This document shows positions 56,977-64,000 of a stretch of 64,000 nucleotides of DNA, piece by piece. The notes under the pieces are model-generated. The model was not told the origin of the DNA, did no database searches, and saw only the letters and a list, made by a program, of their open reading frames with translations. The position numbers were made by a program, and so were the translations under genes. Each line of letters begins with the position of its first letter. The first letter of the stretch is position 1. This stretch comes from Paracoccaceae bacterium (GTDB lineage: Bacteria > Pseudomonadota > Alphaproteobacteria > Rhodobacterales > Rhodobacteraceae): positions 248,001 to 312,000 of the forward strand of contig CP075370.1 of assembly GCA_019454225.1 (NCBI GenBank), read 5' to 3'.

Positions 56977-58242
56977 ATGGATCACTTCCTGTATCGGAAC
57001 GGCATCCTGCATGCCGAAGATGTGCCGCTGCCCGACATCGCGGCAGCGGTCGGCACGCCGTTCTACTGCTATTCGCAGGCCACGCTCACCCGGCACTATC
57101 GGCTGTTCACCGAGGCGCTGTCGCCGTTGCCGCATCTGGTCTGCTTTGCCGTCAAGTCATTGTCGAACGTGGCGGTGCTGCGGGTGCTGGGCAATCTGGG
57201 CGCCGGAATGGACGTGGTGTCGGGGGGTGAGTACCTGCGCGCACGGGCTGCGGGCGTTCCGGGTGACCGTATCGTGTTCTCGGGCGTCGGCAAGACGCGC
57301 GACGAGATGCGGCTGGCGATCGAGGGCGGCATCCGCCAGATCAACCTGGAAAGCGAACCCGAGATGCGCGCGCTGTCCGAGGTCGCGGCAAGCATGGGCG
57401 CGGTTGTTCCGGTGACCGTGCGGGTCAATCCCGACGTCGATGCACGGACGCATGAGAAGATCGCCACAGGCAAGAAGGACAACAAGTTCGGAATCCCGAT
57501 CACCCGGGCCCGCGATGTCTATGCCGAGATCGCCCGCCTCCCCGGACTGCGCGCAGTGGGCATCGACGTACATATCGGCAGCCAGCTGACCGAGCTTGAA
57601 CCCTTTGCGGCGGCATATTCCAAGGTCGCCGAACTGACGGGCGTCCTGCGTGCCGACGGGCACGCGATCGAGCGGCTGGATCTGGGCGGGGGGCTTGGCA
57701 TTCCCTACACGCGGGGGAACGACGCGCCCCCCCTGCCGACCGACTACGGCGACCTGATCAAGCGCACCCTGGGGCATCTGGGTTGCGAGATCGAGATCGA
57801 GCCGGGGCGGCTGATCTCGGGCAATGCAGGGGTGCTGGTGTCGCGGGTGATCTGGGTGAAGTCGGGCGAGGGGCGCGACTTCCTGATCCTCGACGCCGCG
57901 ATGAACGACCTCGTGCGCCCGGCGATGTATTCGGCGCATCATGACATCGTGCCCGTGGTCGAACCCGCTCCAGGGGCCGAGCCTGCGGTCTACGACGTGG
58001 TCGGGCCGGTCTGCGAAACCGGCGACACCTTTGCCAGGGCCCGTGCGATGCCGCACCTGACCGAAGGCGACCTTGTCGCCTTCCGGTCGGCAGGCGCCTA
58101 TGGGGCGGTGATGGCCAGCGAATACAACTCGCGCCCGCTGGTGCCCGAGGTGCTTGCGCATCAGGATCACTTTGCGGTCATCCGGGCCCGGCCCACGTTT
58201 GACGAGATGCTGAAAAGGGATACCATCCCGCAATGGCTGTGA
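56977..58242 (+). CDS. lysA: Diaminopimelate decarboxylase
   Basis: PLP-dependent decarboxylase of 421 residues that makes L-lysine from meso-diaminopimelate. The PLP lysine is K60 in VCFAVKSLSNVAVL. Family motifs are GIDVHIGSQLTELEPF, RLDLGGGLGIPY, EPGRLISGNAG, and VGPVCETGDTFA. It starts after a GGGGGA ribosome site. The lysA position and motif set are unambiguous. Confidence 0.97.
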   Translation: MDHFLYRNGILHAEDVPLPDIAAAVGTPFYCYSQATLTRHYRLFTEALSPLPHLVCFAVKSLSNVAVLRVLGNLGAGMDVVSGGEYLRARAAGVPGDRIVFSGVGKTRDEMRLAIEGGIRQINLESEPEMRALSEVAASMGAVVPVTVRVNPDVDARTHEKIATGKKDNKFGIPITRARDVYAEIARLPGLRAVGIDVHIGSQLTELEPFAAAYSKVAELTGVLRADGHAIERLDLGGGLGIPYTRGNDAPPLPTDYGDLIKRTLGHLGCEIEIEPGRLISGNAGVLVSRVIWVKSGEGRDFLILDAAMNDLVRPAMYSAHHDIVPVVEPAPGAEPAVYDVVGPVCETGDTFARARAMPHLTEGDLVAFRSAGAYGAVMASEYNSRPLVPEVLAHQDHFAVIRARPTFDEMLKRDTIPQWL

Positions 58243-58293
58243 CGCGGGATCGTCCCGCGCGCTGCACTGAACCCATGGGGGGCGGCCCGGCGC

Positions 58294-60825
58294 ATGACCG
58301 ACAGCCTGAACCGGACCACGCTTGAACGGCTGCGCAGGCCGCTGGCCCTGACGCTGGCGGGGCTTTGGGCGGAACGGCTGACCCGGGCCTTCTGGCCGCT
58401 CTGGTCGATGGTGATCGGCGTCTTCGCCGCGTTGTCCTTCGGCCTGCATGATCGCCTGCCGGTCGAGGCCGTGTGGATCGGGCTGGTCGCACTGCTTGCC
58501 GGGGCAGGCTGGGCACTGTGGCGCGGGTGGCGGGAATTCCGGCGCCCGACGCGGGCCGAGGCGGTGGCGCGGATCGACGCGACGCTGCCGGGCCAGCCGT
58601 TGGCGACGCTTTCCGACAGCCAGGCAATCGGTTCCGCAGACCCGCTGTCGGCCGGCGTGTGGCAGGTTCACCGCCGCCGCATGGCCGACCGCGCCGCCAC
58701 CGCCCGCCCGGTGCCGCCCGATCTGCGGCTGTCGCGACGCGATCCGTTCGGGTTGCGCTATGTCGCGCTGACGGCACTGGTCATGGCGCTGATGTTCGGT
58801 TCCATCTGGCGCGCGGCCACGGTTGCGGGGCTTGCCCCGGGGCAGGCCGAAGCGCTGGCCATGGGCCCGACCTGGGAAGGCTGGGTGCAGCCCCCGCCCT
58901 ATACCGGCAAGCCCGCGCTATACCTGAACGACATCGACCGCGCATCGTTCGAGGCGCCCGTGGGGTCGCGCGTTCAGGTGCGGATGTATGGCGAGATCGG
59001 CCAGCTCGTGCTGGCCGAGACGGTATCGGGCCGCGCGGGCACCGATGTGCCGCCCGCCTCCGATCCGGCGCAGGATTTCCTGCTGAACCGTTCCGGCCAG
59101 ATCGAGATCCAGGGGCCGGGCGGGCGTGTGTGGCAGGTCATCGCCCTGCCCGACACGCCGCCGGTCATCGCGCCGACCGGTGACGCCACCCGCGAAGGCG
59201 ACGGGCAGATGCGCCTGCCGTTCAAGGCAGCCGATGATCACGGCGTGACGGCGGCACGGGCCGAGATCACGCTCGATCTTGGTGCCGTCAGCCGCCGCTT
59301 CGGGCTGACCGTCGAACCCGAACCGCGCGAGACGCTGATCCTCGACCTGCCGCTGCCGATCCGCGGCAACCGCGCCAGTTTCGAGGAAGCGCTGCTTGAG
59401 GATGTGTCGAAACATCCTTTCGCCAACCTGCCGGTGCAGGTGCGCCTGTCGGCAACCGACGCGCCGGGCCAGATCGGCCTTGCCGAACCCATCGCGATGG
59501 AACTGCCTGCGAAGCGCTTCTTCGACCCGCTGGCCGCCGCGATCATCGAGATGCGGCGGGATCTGTTGTGGAACCGCACGAACGCGCCGCGCACCGCGCA
59601 GCTTCTGAAAGCCGTGACGAACCGCCCCGAGGGATTCGTGCGCAACGAGCGTGCATGGCTGCGCCTGCGCGTGGTGCTGCGACGGCTCGATCTGGAGAAG
59701 GCCAGCCTTTCGGCCGAGGCGCGTGATGAGATTGCCGATGCGCTGTGGGACATCGCGCTGATGGTCGAGGAGGGCGATCTTGCCTCGGCGCTGGAACGGC
59801 TGCGCCGCGCGCAGGATCGGCTGGACGAGGCGATCCGCAACGGTGCCGACCCGTCCGAGATCGAACGCCTGATGCAGGAAATGCGCGAGGCGCTTGACGA
59901 ATACATGCGCCGCCTTGCCGAGGAGGCCGAGCGCAACCCCGACCAGCAGCAGTCGGGCGACATGCAGGGCATGGAATTCTCCGGCAACCAGCTTCAGGAA
60001 ATGCTCGACGAACTCCAGCGCCTGATGGAGGAAGGCCGGATGGCCGAGGCGCAGGAACTGATGGAAATGATGCGTCAGCTCATGGAGAACATGCGGGTGA
60101 CGCAGGGCGAGGGCGGTCAGGGCGGCCAGGGCAACCAGGCGATGCGCGACCTGCAGGAAACCCTGCGCGACCAGCAGGGCCTTAGCGACGATGCCTTCCG
60201 CGACCTCCAGGACGGATCCAACGGCCAGCAGGGGCAGCAGCAACCCGGCCAGCAGGGCGAGGGTCAGCAACAGGGTGAAGGTCAGGGCGAAGGCCAGCAG
60301 GGCCAGGGTCAGCAGGGCCAAGGCAGTCTTGCCGACCGTCAGCGTGAGCTGCGCGACCGGCTGGGACAGCTGGGCCGTGGCCCGCTTCCCGGCGAGGGCA
60401 GCGAACAGGGCGACGCCGGCAGGCAGGCCCTCGACGAGGCAGGGCGCGCGATGCGCGAGGCCGAGGATGCGCTGCGCCGGGGCGACCTGCCGGGCGCGCT
60501 CGACCGGCAGGCCGAAGCGATGAACCGGATGCGCGAGGGCATGCGGTCACTGGGTGAGGCACTGGCCGAGGAACAGCGCCAGCAACAGGGCAACGGCCAG
60601 CAGGGCGAGGCCTTCGGCCGCGCCGACCCGAACGCCCCGCGCGATCCGCTGGGCCGCGAACCCGGCGAGGGCGCACGCATCGGTTCAGACCGCAACATGC
60701 TGCAAGGCGAGGATGTCTATCGCCGGGCCGAGGAACTGCTCGGTGAAATCCGGCGGCGGCAGGGCGAGCAGGCCCGCCCCGAGGCGGAACGCGACTATCT
60801 TCGCCGCCTGCTCGACCTGTTCTGA
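58294..60825 (+). CDS. TIGR02302-type (DUF4175) membrane protein
   Basis: An 843-residue alphaproteobacterial protein of the TIGR02302 family. N-terminal transmembrane helices lie near 30-75 and 160-180, then a large extracytoplasmic part, a long helical, glutamate/methionine-rich region near 500-620, and the low-complexity Gln/Gly-rich tract near 640-680. The C-terminus reads NMLQGEDVYRRAEELLGEIRRRQGE. Function is not known. It is next to lysA on the same strand and convergent with the tRNA gene for threonylcarbamoylation. Confidence 0.85.
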   Translation: MTDSLNRTTLERLRRPLALTLAGLWAERLTRAFWPLWSMVIGVFAALSFGLHDRLPVEAVWIGLVALLAGAGWALWRGWREFRRPTRAEAVARIDATLPGQPLATLSDSQAIGSADPLSAGVWQVHRRRMADRAATARPVPPDLRLSRRDPFGLRYVALTALVMALMFGSIWRAATVAGLAPGQAEALAMGPTWEGWVQPPPYTGKPALYLNDIDRASFEAPVGSRVQVRMYGEIGQLVLAETVSGRAGTDVPPASDPAQDFLLNRSGQIEIQGPGGRVWQVIALPDTPPVIAPTGDATREGDGQMRLPFKAADDHGVTAARAEITLDLGAVSRRFGLTVEPEPRETLILDLPLPIRGNRASFEEALLEDVSKHPFANLPVQVRLSATDAPGQIGLAEPIAMELPAKRFFDPLAAAIIEMRRDLLWNRTNAPRTAQLLKAVTNRPEGFVRNERAWLRLRVVLRRLDLEKASLSAEARDEIADALWDIALMVEEGDLASALERLRRAQDRLDEAIRNGADPSEIERLMQEMREALDEYMRRLAEEAERNPDQQQSGDMQGMEFSGNQLQEMLDELQRLMEEGRMAEAQELMEMMRQLMENMRVTQGEGGQGGQGNQAMRDLQETLRDQQGLSDDAFRDLQDGSNGQQGQQQPGQQGEGQQQGEGQGEGQQGQGQQGQGSLADRQRELRDRLGQLGRGPLPGEGSEQGDAGRQALDEAGRAMREAEDALRRGDLPGALDRQAEAMNRMREGMRSLGEALAEEQRQQQGNGQQGEAFGRADPNAPRDPLGREPGEGARIGSDRNMLQGEDVYRRAEELLGEIRRRQGEQARPEAERDYLRRLLDLF
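60215..60330 (+). repeat. Gln/Gly/Glu low-complexity coding repeat in the TIGR02302 gene
   Basis: A stretch of degenerate GGCCAGCAGGG-type units codes for a run of alternating Gln, Gly and Glu residues. It appears within one gene only and is a typical slippage-prone tract of variable length. Length differences between strains would be expected. Confidence 0.7.
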
Positions 60826-60875
60826 CGGCGCGCGCACCGCGACCCCGGCGGCCGGGGCGATCAGGTGGGCAGGCG

Positions 60876-61838
60876 TCAGCCGCGCGGCGCGGCAGCGCGG
60901 CGCAGACGATCGTTGATGGCACGGCCCAACCCGATATCCGGCACTGGGGCGAACCCGATCCGTCCCCCCGGCCCCGCCAGATCGTCGGCCTGCCGCAGGG
61001 CGTGGAACAGACGCGCCGCCGCCTCGACCAGATCGCCCCCGGATGACAGGTTCAGCGCCGCATCCGCGCACGCCGGGCCAAAGCCAACCCAGATCTCGCC
61101 CGCCTCGGGCACCGTCACGCCCATCCGCACCCGCGCCGCAGGCGCATAGTGCGACGAAAGCTGCCCGGGCGCCGTGACGCGCCCGGTTTCCGGCGGCAGC
61201 AGCGCTTCGCCAAGCACTGCCTCGGCCGCCTCGGCAGGCACGCCCCCGGGCCGCAGCAGCCGCGCGGGCCCCTCCAGCCCCAGGATGGTCGATTCGACCC
61301 CGACCGCGCAGGTGCCGCCATCGACCACCGCCGCGATTCGGCCCGACAGCCCGTCCGTCACATGTGCCGCCCGCGTTGGCGAGACCCTGCCCGACGGATT
61401 GGCCGATGGCGCGGCCAGCGGCCCGCCGAACGCCCGCAGCAGGCGCTGCGCGACCGGATGCGCGGGCACCCGCAGCGCCACCGTCGCCAGCCCCGCCGTC
61501 ACCAGCGGCGAAAGCCCTGCATCGTCCCGCAGCGGCAGCACAAGCGTCATCGGGCCTGGCCAGAACGCCGCCGCCAGCCGGTCGGCCCGGTCGTCGAACC
61601 GCCCGATCCGCCGCGCGGCTGCCACATCCGGCAGATGCACGATCAGAGGATTGAACCGGGGCCGCCCCTTCGCGGCAAAGATCGCCGCAACTGCCCCATC
61701 GCTCCGCGCGTCCCCGCCAAGGCCATAGACCGTCTCGGTCGGCAGGGCGACAAGCAGCCCGGCGCGCAGAAGTTCCGCCGCGCGCGCGATGCCCTGATCG
61801 TCCGGCAGGATAAGCTCGGTCGTGGTCGTCGTGGCCAT
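60876..61838 (-). CDS. tsaC: L-threonylcarbamoyladenylate synthase, Sua5/YwlC form
   Basis: Makes threonylcarbamoyl-AMP for the t6A modification of tRNA. The 320 residues comprise an N-terminal YrdC domain (about 1-200) with LVALPTETVYGLGGDA, FNPLIVHLPD and FWPGPMTLVLP, followed by a C-terminal Sua5 domain beginning near PGQLSSHYAP. Short TsaC proteins lack this second domain. ATG at 61838. It is convergent with the TIGR02302 gene and divergent from the acyl-CoA dehydrogenase. Confidence 0.93.
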   Translation of the reverse strand: MATTTTTELILPDDQGIARAAELLRAGLLVALPTETVYGLGGDARSDGAVAAIFAAKGRPRFNPLIVHLPDVAAARRIGRFDDRADRLAAAFWPGPMTLVLPLRDDAGLSPLVTAGLATVALRVPAHPVAQRLLRAFGGPLAAPSANPSGRVSPTRAAHVTDGLSGRIAAVVDGGTCAVGVESTILGLEGPARLLRPGGVPAEAAEAVLGEALLPPETGRVTAPGQLSSHYAPAARVRMGVTVPEAGEIWVGFGPACADAALNLSSGGDLVEAAARLFHALRQADDLAGPGGRIGFAPVPDIGLGRAINDRLRRAAAPRG

Positions 61839-61950
61839 TGTCCCGTGACGCAGCGTTGGTGTTGCCGGTTGGTGCCCTTGCGTTACTCTGCCGGACAAGC
61901 CACGGGTGCTATCCCGGTGGTTCCTGCTTGCCAAGACCCATGAGGCCACC

Positions 61951-63663
61951 ATGTCCTATCGCGCCCCGCTCGCCGACTATCGTTTCCTGATGGATCACGT
62001 GCTGGGCTATGACCGGTTGACCGCCACCGACCTGTTTTCCGAAGCCGCACCCGACACGGTCGAGGCCGTGCTGGCCGAGGCCGCGAAGCTGGCCGAGACG
62101 GTTCTCGCGCCCTTGCAGCGGAATGGCGACCGTCATCCCGCCCGGCTGGAGAATGGCGTCGTGCGCACCTCGCCCGGGTTTGCGGAAGGATATCGCGCGA
62201 TCGTCGATGGCGGCTGGAACGCCATCGCCGCACCGCTCGAGTTCGGCGGCATGGGGCTTCCGATGGTCGTGACATCGGCTGTCAACGAGATGATGGGCTC
62301 CGCCTGCCTGTCGCTGCAACTGAACCCGCTGATGACGCAGGGCCAGATCGAGGCGCTGGAGCATCATGCAAGCGATGCGCTCAAGGCGCTCTACATCCCG
62401 AAACTGATCAGCGGCGAATGGTGCGGCACCATGAACCTGACCGAACCGCAGGCCGGTTCGGATGTGGGTGCCCTGCGCACGCGGGCAGAACCGCTGGACG
62501 ACGGCAGCTACGCGATCACCGGCCAGAAGATCTATATCTCCTGGGGTGACAACGACTTCACCGCCAATGTCTGCCATCTGGTTCTGGCACGCCTGCCCGA
62601 CGCCGCGCCCGGAACGCGCGGCATCAGCCTGTTCATGGTGCCGAAGTTCATCCCCGATGCCGATGGCAACCCCGGGCGGCGCAACACGCTGCAGGTGGTC
62701 AGCCTGGAGCACAAGCTGGGCCTGCACGGGTCGCCGACCTGCGTGATGCAGTATGACGCTGCGCAGGGCTGGCTGGTGGGCGAACCGCACAAGGGCATGG
62801 CCGCCATGTTCACCATGATGAACAACGCCCGCCTCGGCGTGGGCGTGCAGGGTGTCAGCGTGGCCGAGGCCGCCTATCAGCACGCGCTGGCCTATGCGCA
62901 GGAACGGCGGCAGGGCAAGACGCCGGTTACAGGCAGCGGGGCGATCATCGACCACGCCGATGTGCGCCGCATGCTGGCCGAGATGAAGGCCGAGGTGCAG
63001 TCGGCCCGCGCCATCGCGCTGACCTGTGCCCTGGCCATCGACATGGGCCGCGCCACCGGCGATGCCCACTGGCAGGCCCGCGCCGCGCTGCTGACACCCA
63101 TCGCCAAGTCGTTCGGCACCGATACCGGCATCCGCGTCGCCAGCGAGGGGGTCCAGGTCCACGGCGGCATGGGCTTCATCGAGGAAACCGGCGCGGCGCA
63201 GTTCCTGCGCGATGTCCGGGTGACCGCGATCTACGAAGGCACCAACGGCATACAGGCGATGGATCTTGTGGGCCGCAAGATGATGGACGGGGGCGAAGCC
63301 GCGTTCCGCCTGATCGACGAGATGCAGGCCGGTGCAGAGGCCGCGCGCGGCCTGCTGCCCGATCTGGCCACCCCGGTCTGGAACGCTGCCGAGGCGCTGC
63401 GCGAGGCGACCGAGACGCTTCTGGCCCAGGACATGAACGACCGTTTCGCCGGCGCGGTGCCCTATCTGCGTGCCTTCGCCCGGGTGCTTTCGGGCCATGT
63501 CCACCTGGCAGCGGCAATGGTGTCGGGGGGCGAGGGGCCGCGCGGCGCGCTGGCCCGCGTGGCGATCCTGCGGCTTCTGCCGGAACATGCCGCCCTTCTG
63601 GCGCAGGCGCGCGAAGGGGCGGCGGGGCTCTACGCCCTGTCGGATGCGGACCTCGCGGCGTGA
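61951..63663 (+). CDS. Acyl-CoA dehydrogenase
   Basis: FAD-dependent acyl-CoA dehydrogenase of 570 residues, longer than the usual 380, with an extra C-terminal domain like that of FadE-type or 3-methylmercaptopropionyl-CoA dehydrogenases (DmdC). Motifs are LTEPQAGSDVGALRTRA, GQKIYISWGDN, and the C-terminal catalytic region YEGTNGIQAMDLVGRK. ATG at 61951. It overlaps the MBL-fold gene as GTGA. Substrate chain length is not readable from sequence. Confidence 0.92.
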   Translation: MSYRAPLADYRFLMDHVLGYDRLTATDLFSEAAPDTVEAVLAEAAKLAETVLAPLQRNGDRHPARLENGVVRTSPGFAEGYRAIVDGGWNAIAAPLEFGGMGLPMVVTSAVNEMMGSACLSLQLNPLMTQGQIEALEHHASDALKALYIPKLISGEWCGTMNLTEPQAGSDVGALRTRAEPLDDGSYAITGQKIYISWGDNDFTANVCHLVLARLPDAAPGTRGISLFMVPKFIPDADGNPGRRNTLQVVSLEHKLGLHGSPTCVMQYDAAQGWLVGEPHKGMAAMFTMMNNARLGVGVQGVSVAEAAYQHALAYAQERRQGKTPVTGSGAIIDHADVRRMLAEMKAEVQSARAIALTCALAIDMGRATGDAHWQARAALLTPIAKSFGTDTGIRVASEGVQVHGGMGFIEETGAAQFLRDVRVTAIYEGTNGIQAMDLVGRKMMDGGEAAFRLIDEMQAGAEAARGLLPDLATPVWNAAEALREATETLLAQDMNDRFAGAVPYLRAFARVLSGHVHLAAAMVSGGEGPRGALARVAILRLLPEHAALLAQAREGAAGLYALSDADLAA

Positions 63664-64000
63664 CCCATCCCGCCAGCCTGCACCATCCCTTTCCCGAGGC
63701 CCCCGCCGAGGGCGAGGCCGTGCAGGTGGCAGATCGCATCCTCTGGCTGCGCCTCCCCCTGCCGGGGCCGCTCGGGCATGTGAATGTCTATGCGCTGCTG
63801 GATGACGACGGCTGGACGCTGGTCGACACCGGCCTCGCCAGCGACAGGGGCCGCGCATTGTGGGACAGGATCGCATCGGGGCCTCTGGCCGGGCGCCCGG
63901 TGGTGCGGGTTCTGGTGACACACCACCACCCCGACCATATCGGCCTCGCCGGATGGTGGCAGGCACGCGGCGCACGCCTGCTGACCACCCGCACGGCTTG
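63660..64000 (+). CDS. MBL-fold metallo-hydrolase, 3' end cut off by the window
   Basis: A GTG start at 63660 overlaps the acyl-CoA dehydrogenase TGA as GTGA, and the frame stays open to the window end (113 codons). It has NVYALLDDDGWTLVDTGL, the first strand of the metallo-beta-lactamase fold, and THHHPDHIGLAGW, the zinc-binding HxHxDH motif. Coupling to an acyl-CoA dehydrogenase gene is common for such hydrolases in Rhodobacterales. The stop is outside the window. Confidence 0.88.
   Translation, partial: MTHPASLHHPFPEAPAEGEAVQVADRILWLRLPLPGPLGHVNVYALLDDDGWTLVDTGLASDRGRALWDRIASGPLAGRPVVRVLVTHHHPDHIGLAGWWQARGARLLTTRTA

Noticed and set aside
58918-60321. Long minus-strand open frame opposite the TIGR02302 gene.
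   Set aside because: Complement of a Glu/Leu/Gln-rich coding region; its repeats come from the opposite strand and no start context is present.
60215-60330. Direct repeats considered as a CRISPR array or a mobile-element end.
   Set aside because: The units are short, in frame, without spacers, and code for a Gln/Gly tract.
60843-60857. GC-only hairpin between the TIGR02302 and tsaC stops.
   Set aside because: Very small loop and no T-run on either strand, so it cannot be called a terminator.

Overview
The window reads as chromosomal DNA from a high-GC alphaproteobacterium of the Rhodobacterales (Rhodobacter/Rhodobacteraceae type). The grounds are: a ccoNOQP-ccoGHIS block with FNR boxes and a divergent universal stress gene, a smo/mtl polyol operon, a frc fructose transporter, the order-specific families DUF6478 and TIGR02302, and uniformly GC-rich coding sequence with strong third-position bias. 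I saw no rRNA, tRNA, CRISPR, phage gene or insertion sequence. The genus cannot be fixed from this sequence.

Layout. 1-3069 (+): the 3' part of deoC and a two-domain aldehyde dehydrogenase. 3073-10990 (-): cbb3 oxidase assembly genes ccoGHIS and structural genes ccoNOQP, with FNR boxes ahead of both groups and a third box ahead of the divergent usp gene (11218-12066). 12067-12742: a 676-bp stretch with no convincing gene but two AT-rich palindromes. 12743-14028 (+): a VOC protein and a DUF899 protein. 14043-21900 (-): an oligosaccharide/xyloside catabolic operon (SBP, two permeases, ATPase, sugar isomerase, Gfo/Idh oxidoreductase, a 58-aa coupled ORF, GH43 glycosidase) with a LacI regulator gene divergent at 22197 and its probable operator at 21923-21949.

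23318-31390 (-): a hexitol operon (HAD phosphatase, SorC-type regulator, smoEFGK, smoS, mtlK) with two tandem operator copies ahead of smoE. 31479-33252: pip and ubiG, divergent. 33392-37268 (-): an aldo/keto reductase, a vanadium-type haloperoxidase and a CRTAC1/ASPIC-UnbV beta-propeller protein joined by 4-bp overlaps. 37365-45196: rnr, then a fructose-type system (frcK, frcA, frcC, frcB on -, a FucU-type mutarotase and a ROK regulator on +) around one palindromic operator. 45203-50918: a polyamine-type ABC transporter and a divergent amidohydrolase. 50991-64000: a YeeE/YedE protein, ilvD, a lipoprotein, DUF6478, an aldolase-like gene, an SH3 protein, lysA, a TIGR02302 protein, a Sua5-type tRNA threonylcarbamoyl gene, an acyl-CoA dehydrogenase, and the start of an MBL-fold hydrolase cut by the window end.

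How the genes work together. About 40% of the window takes up and oxidises sugars or polyols. There are four complete ABC importers. The three sugar-type ones each have a local regulator and a recognisable inverted-repeat operator, and each also has one or two strong stem-loops between the binding-protein gene and the first downstream transporter gene, a usual way of making binding protein in excess. The cbb3 oxidase cluster supplies micro-oxic respiration under FNR control. The least explained items are the small ORF at 15623-15799, the haloperoxidase/CRTAC1/reductase operon, and the palindromes at 12557-12582.
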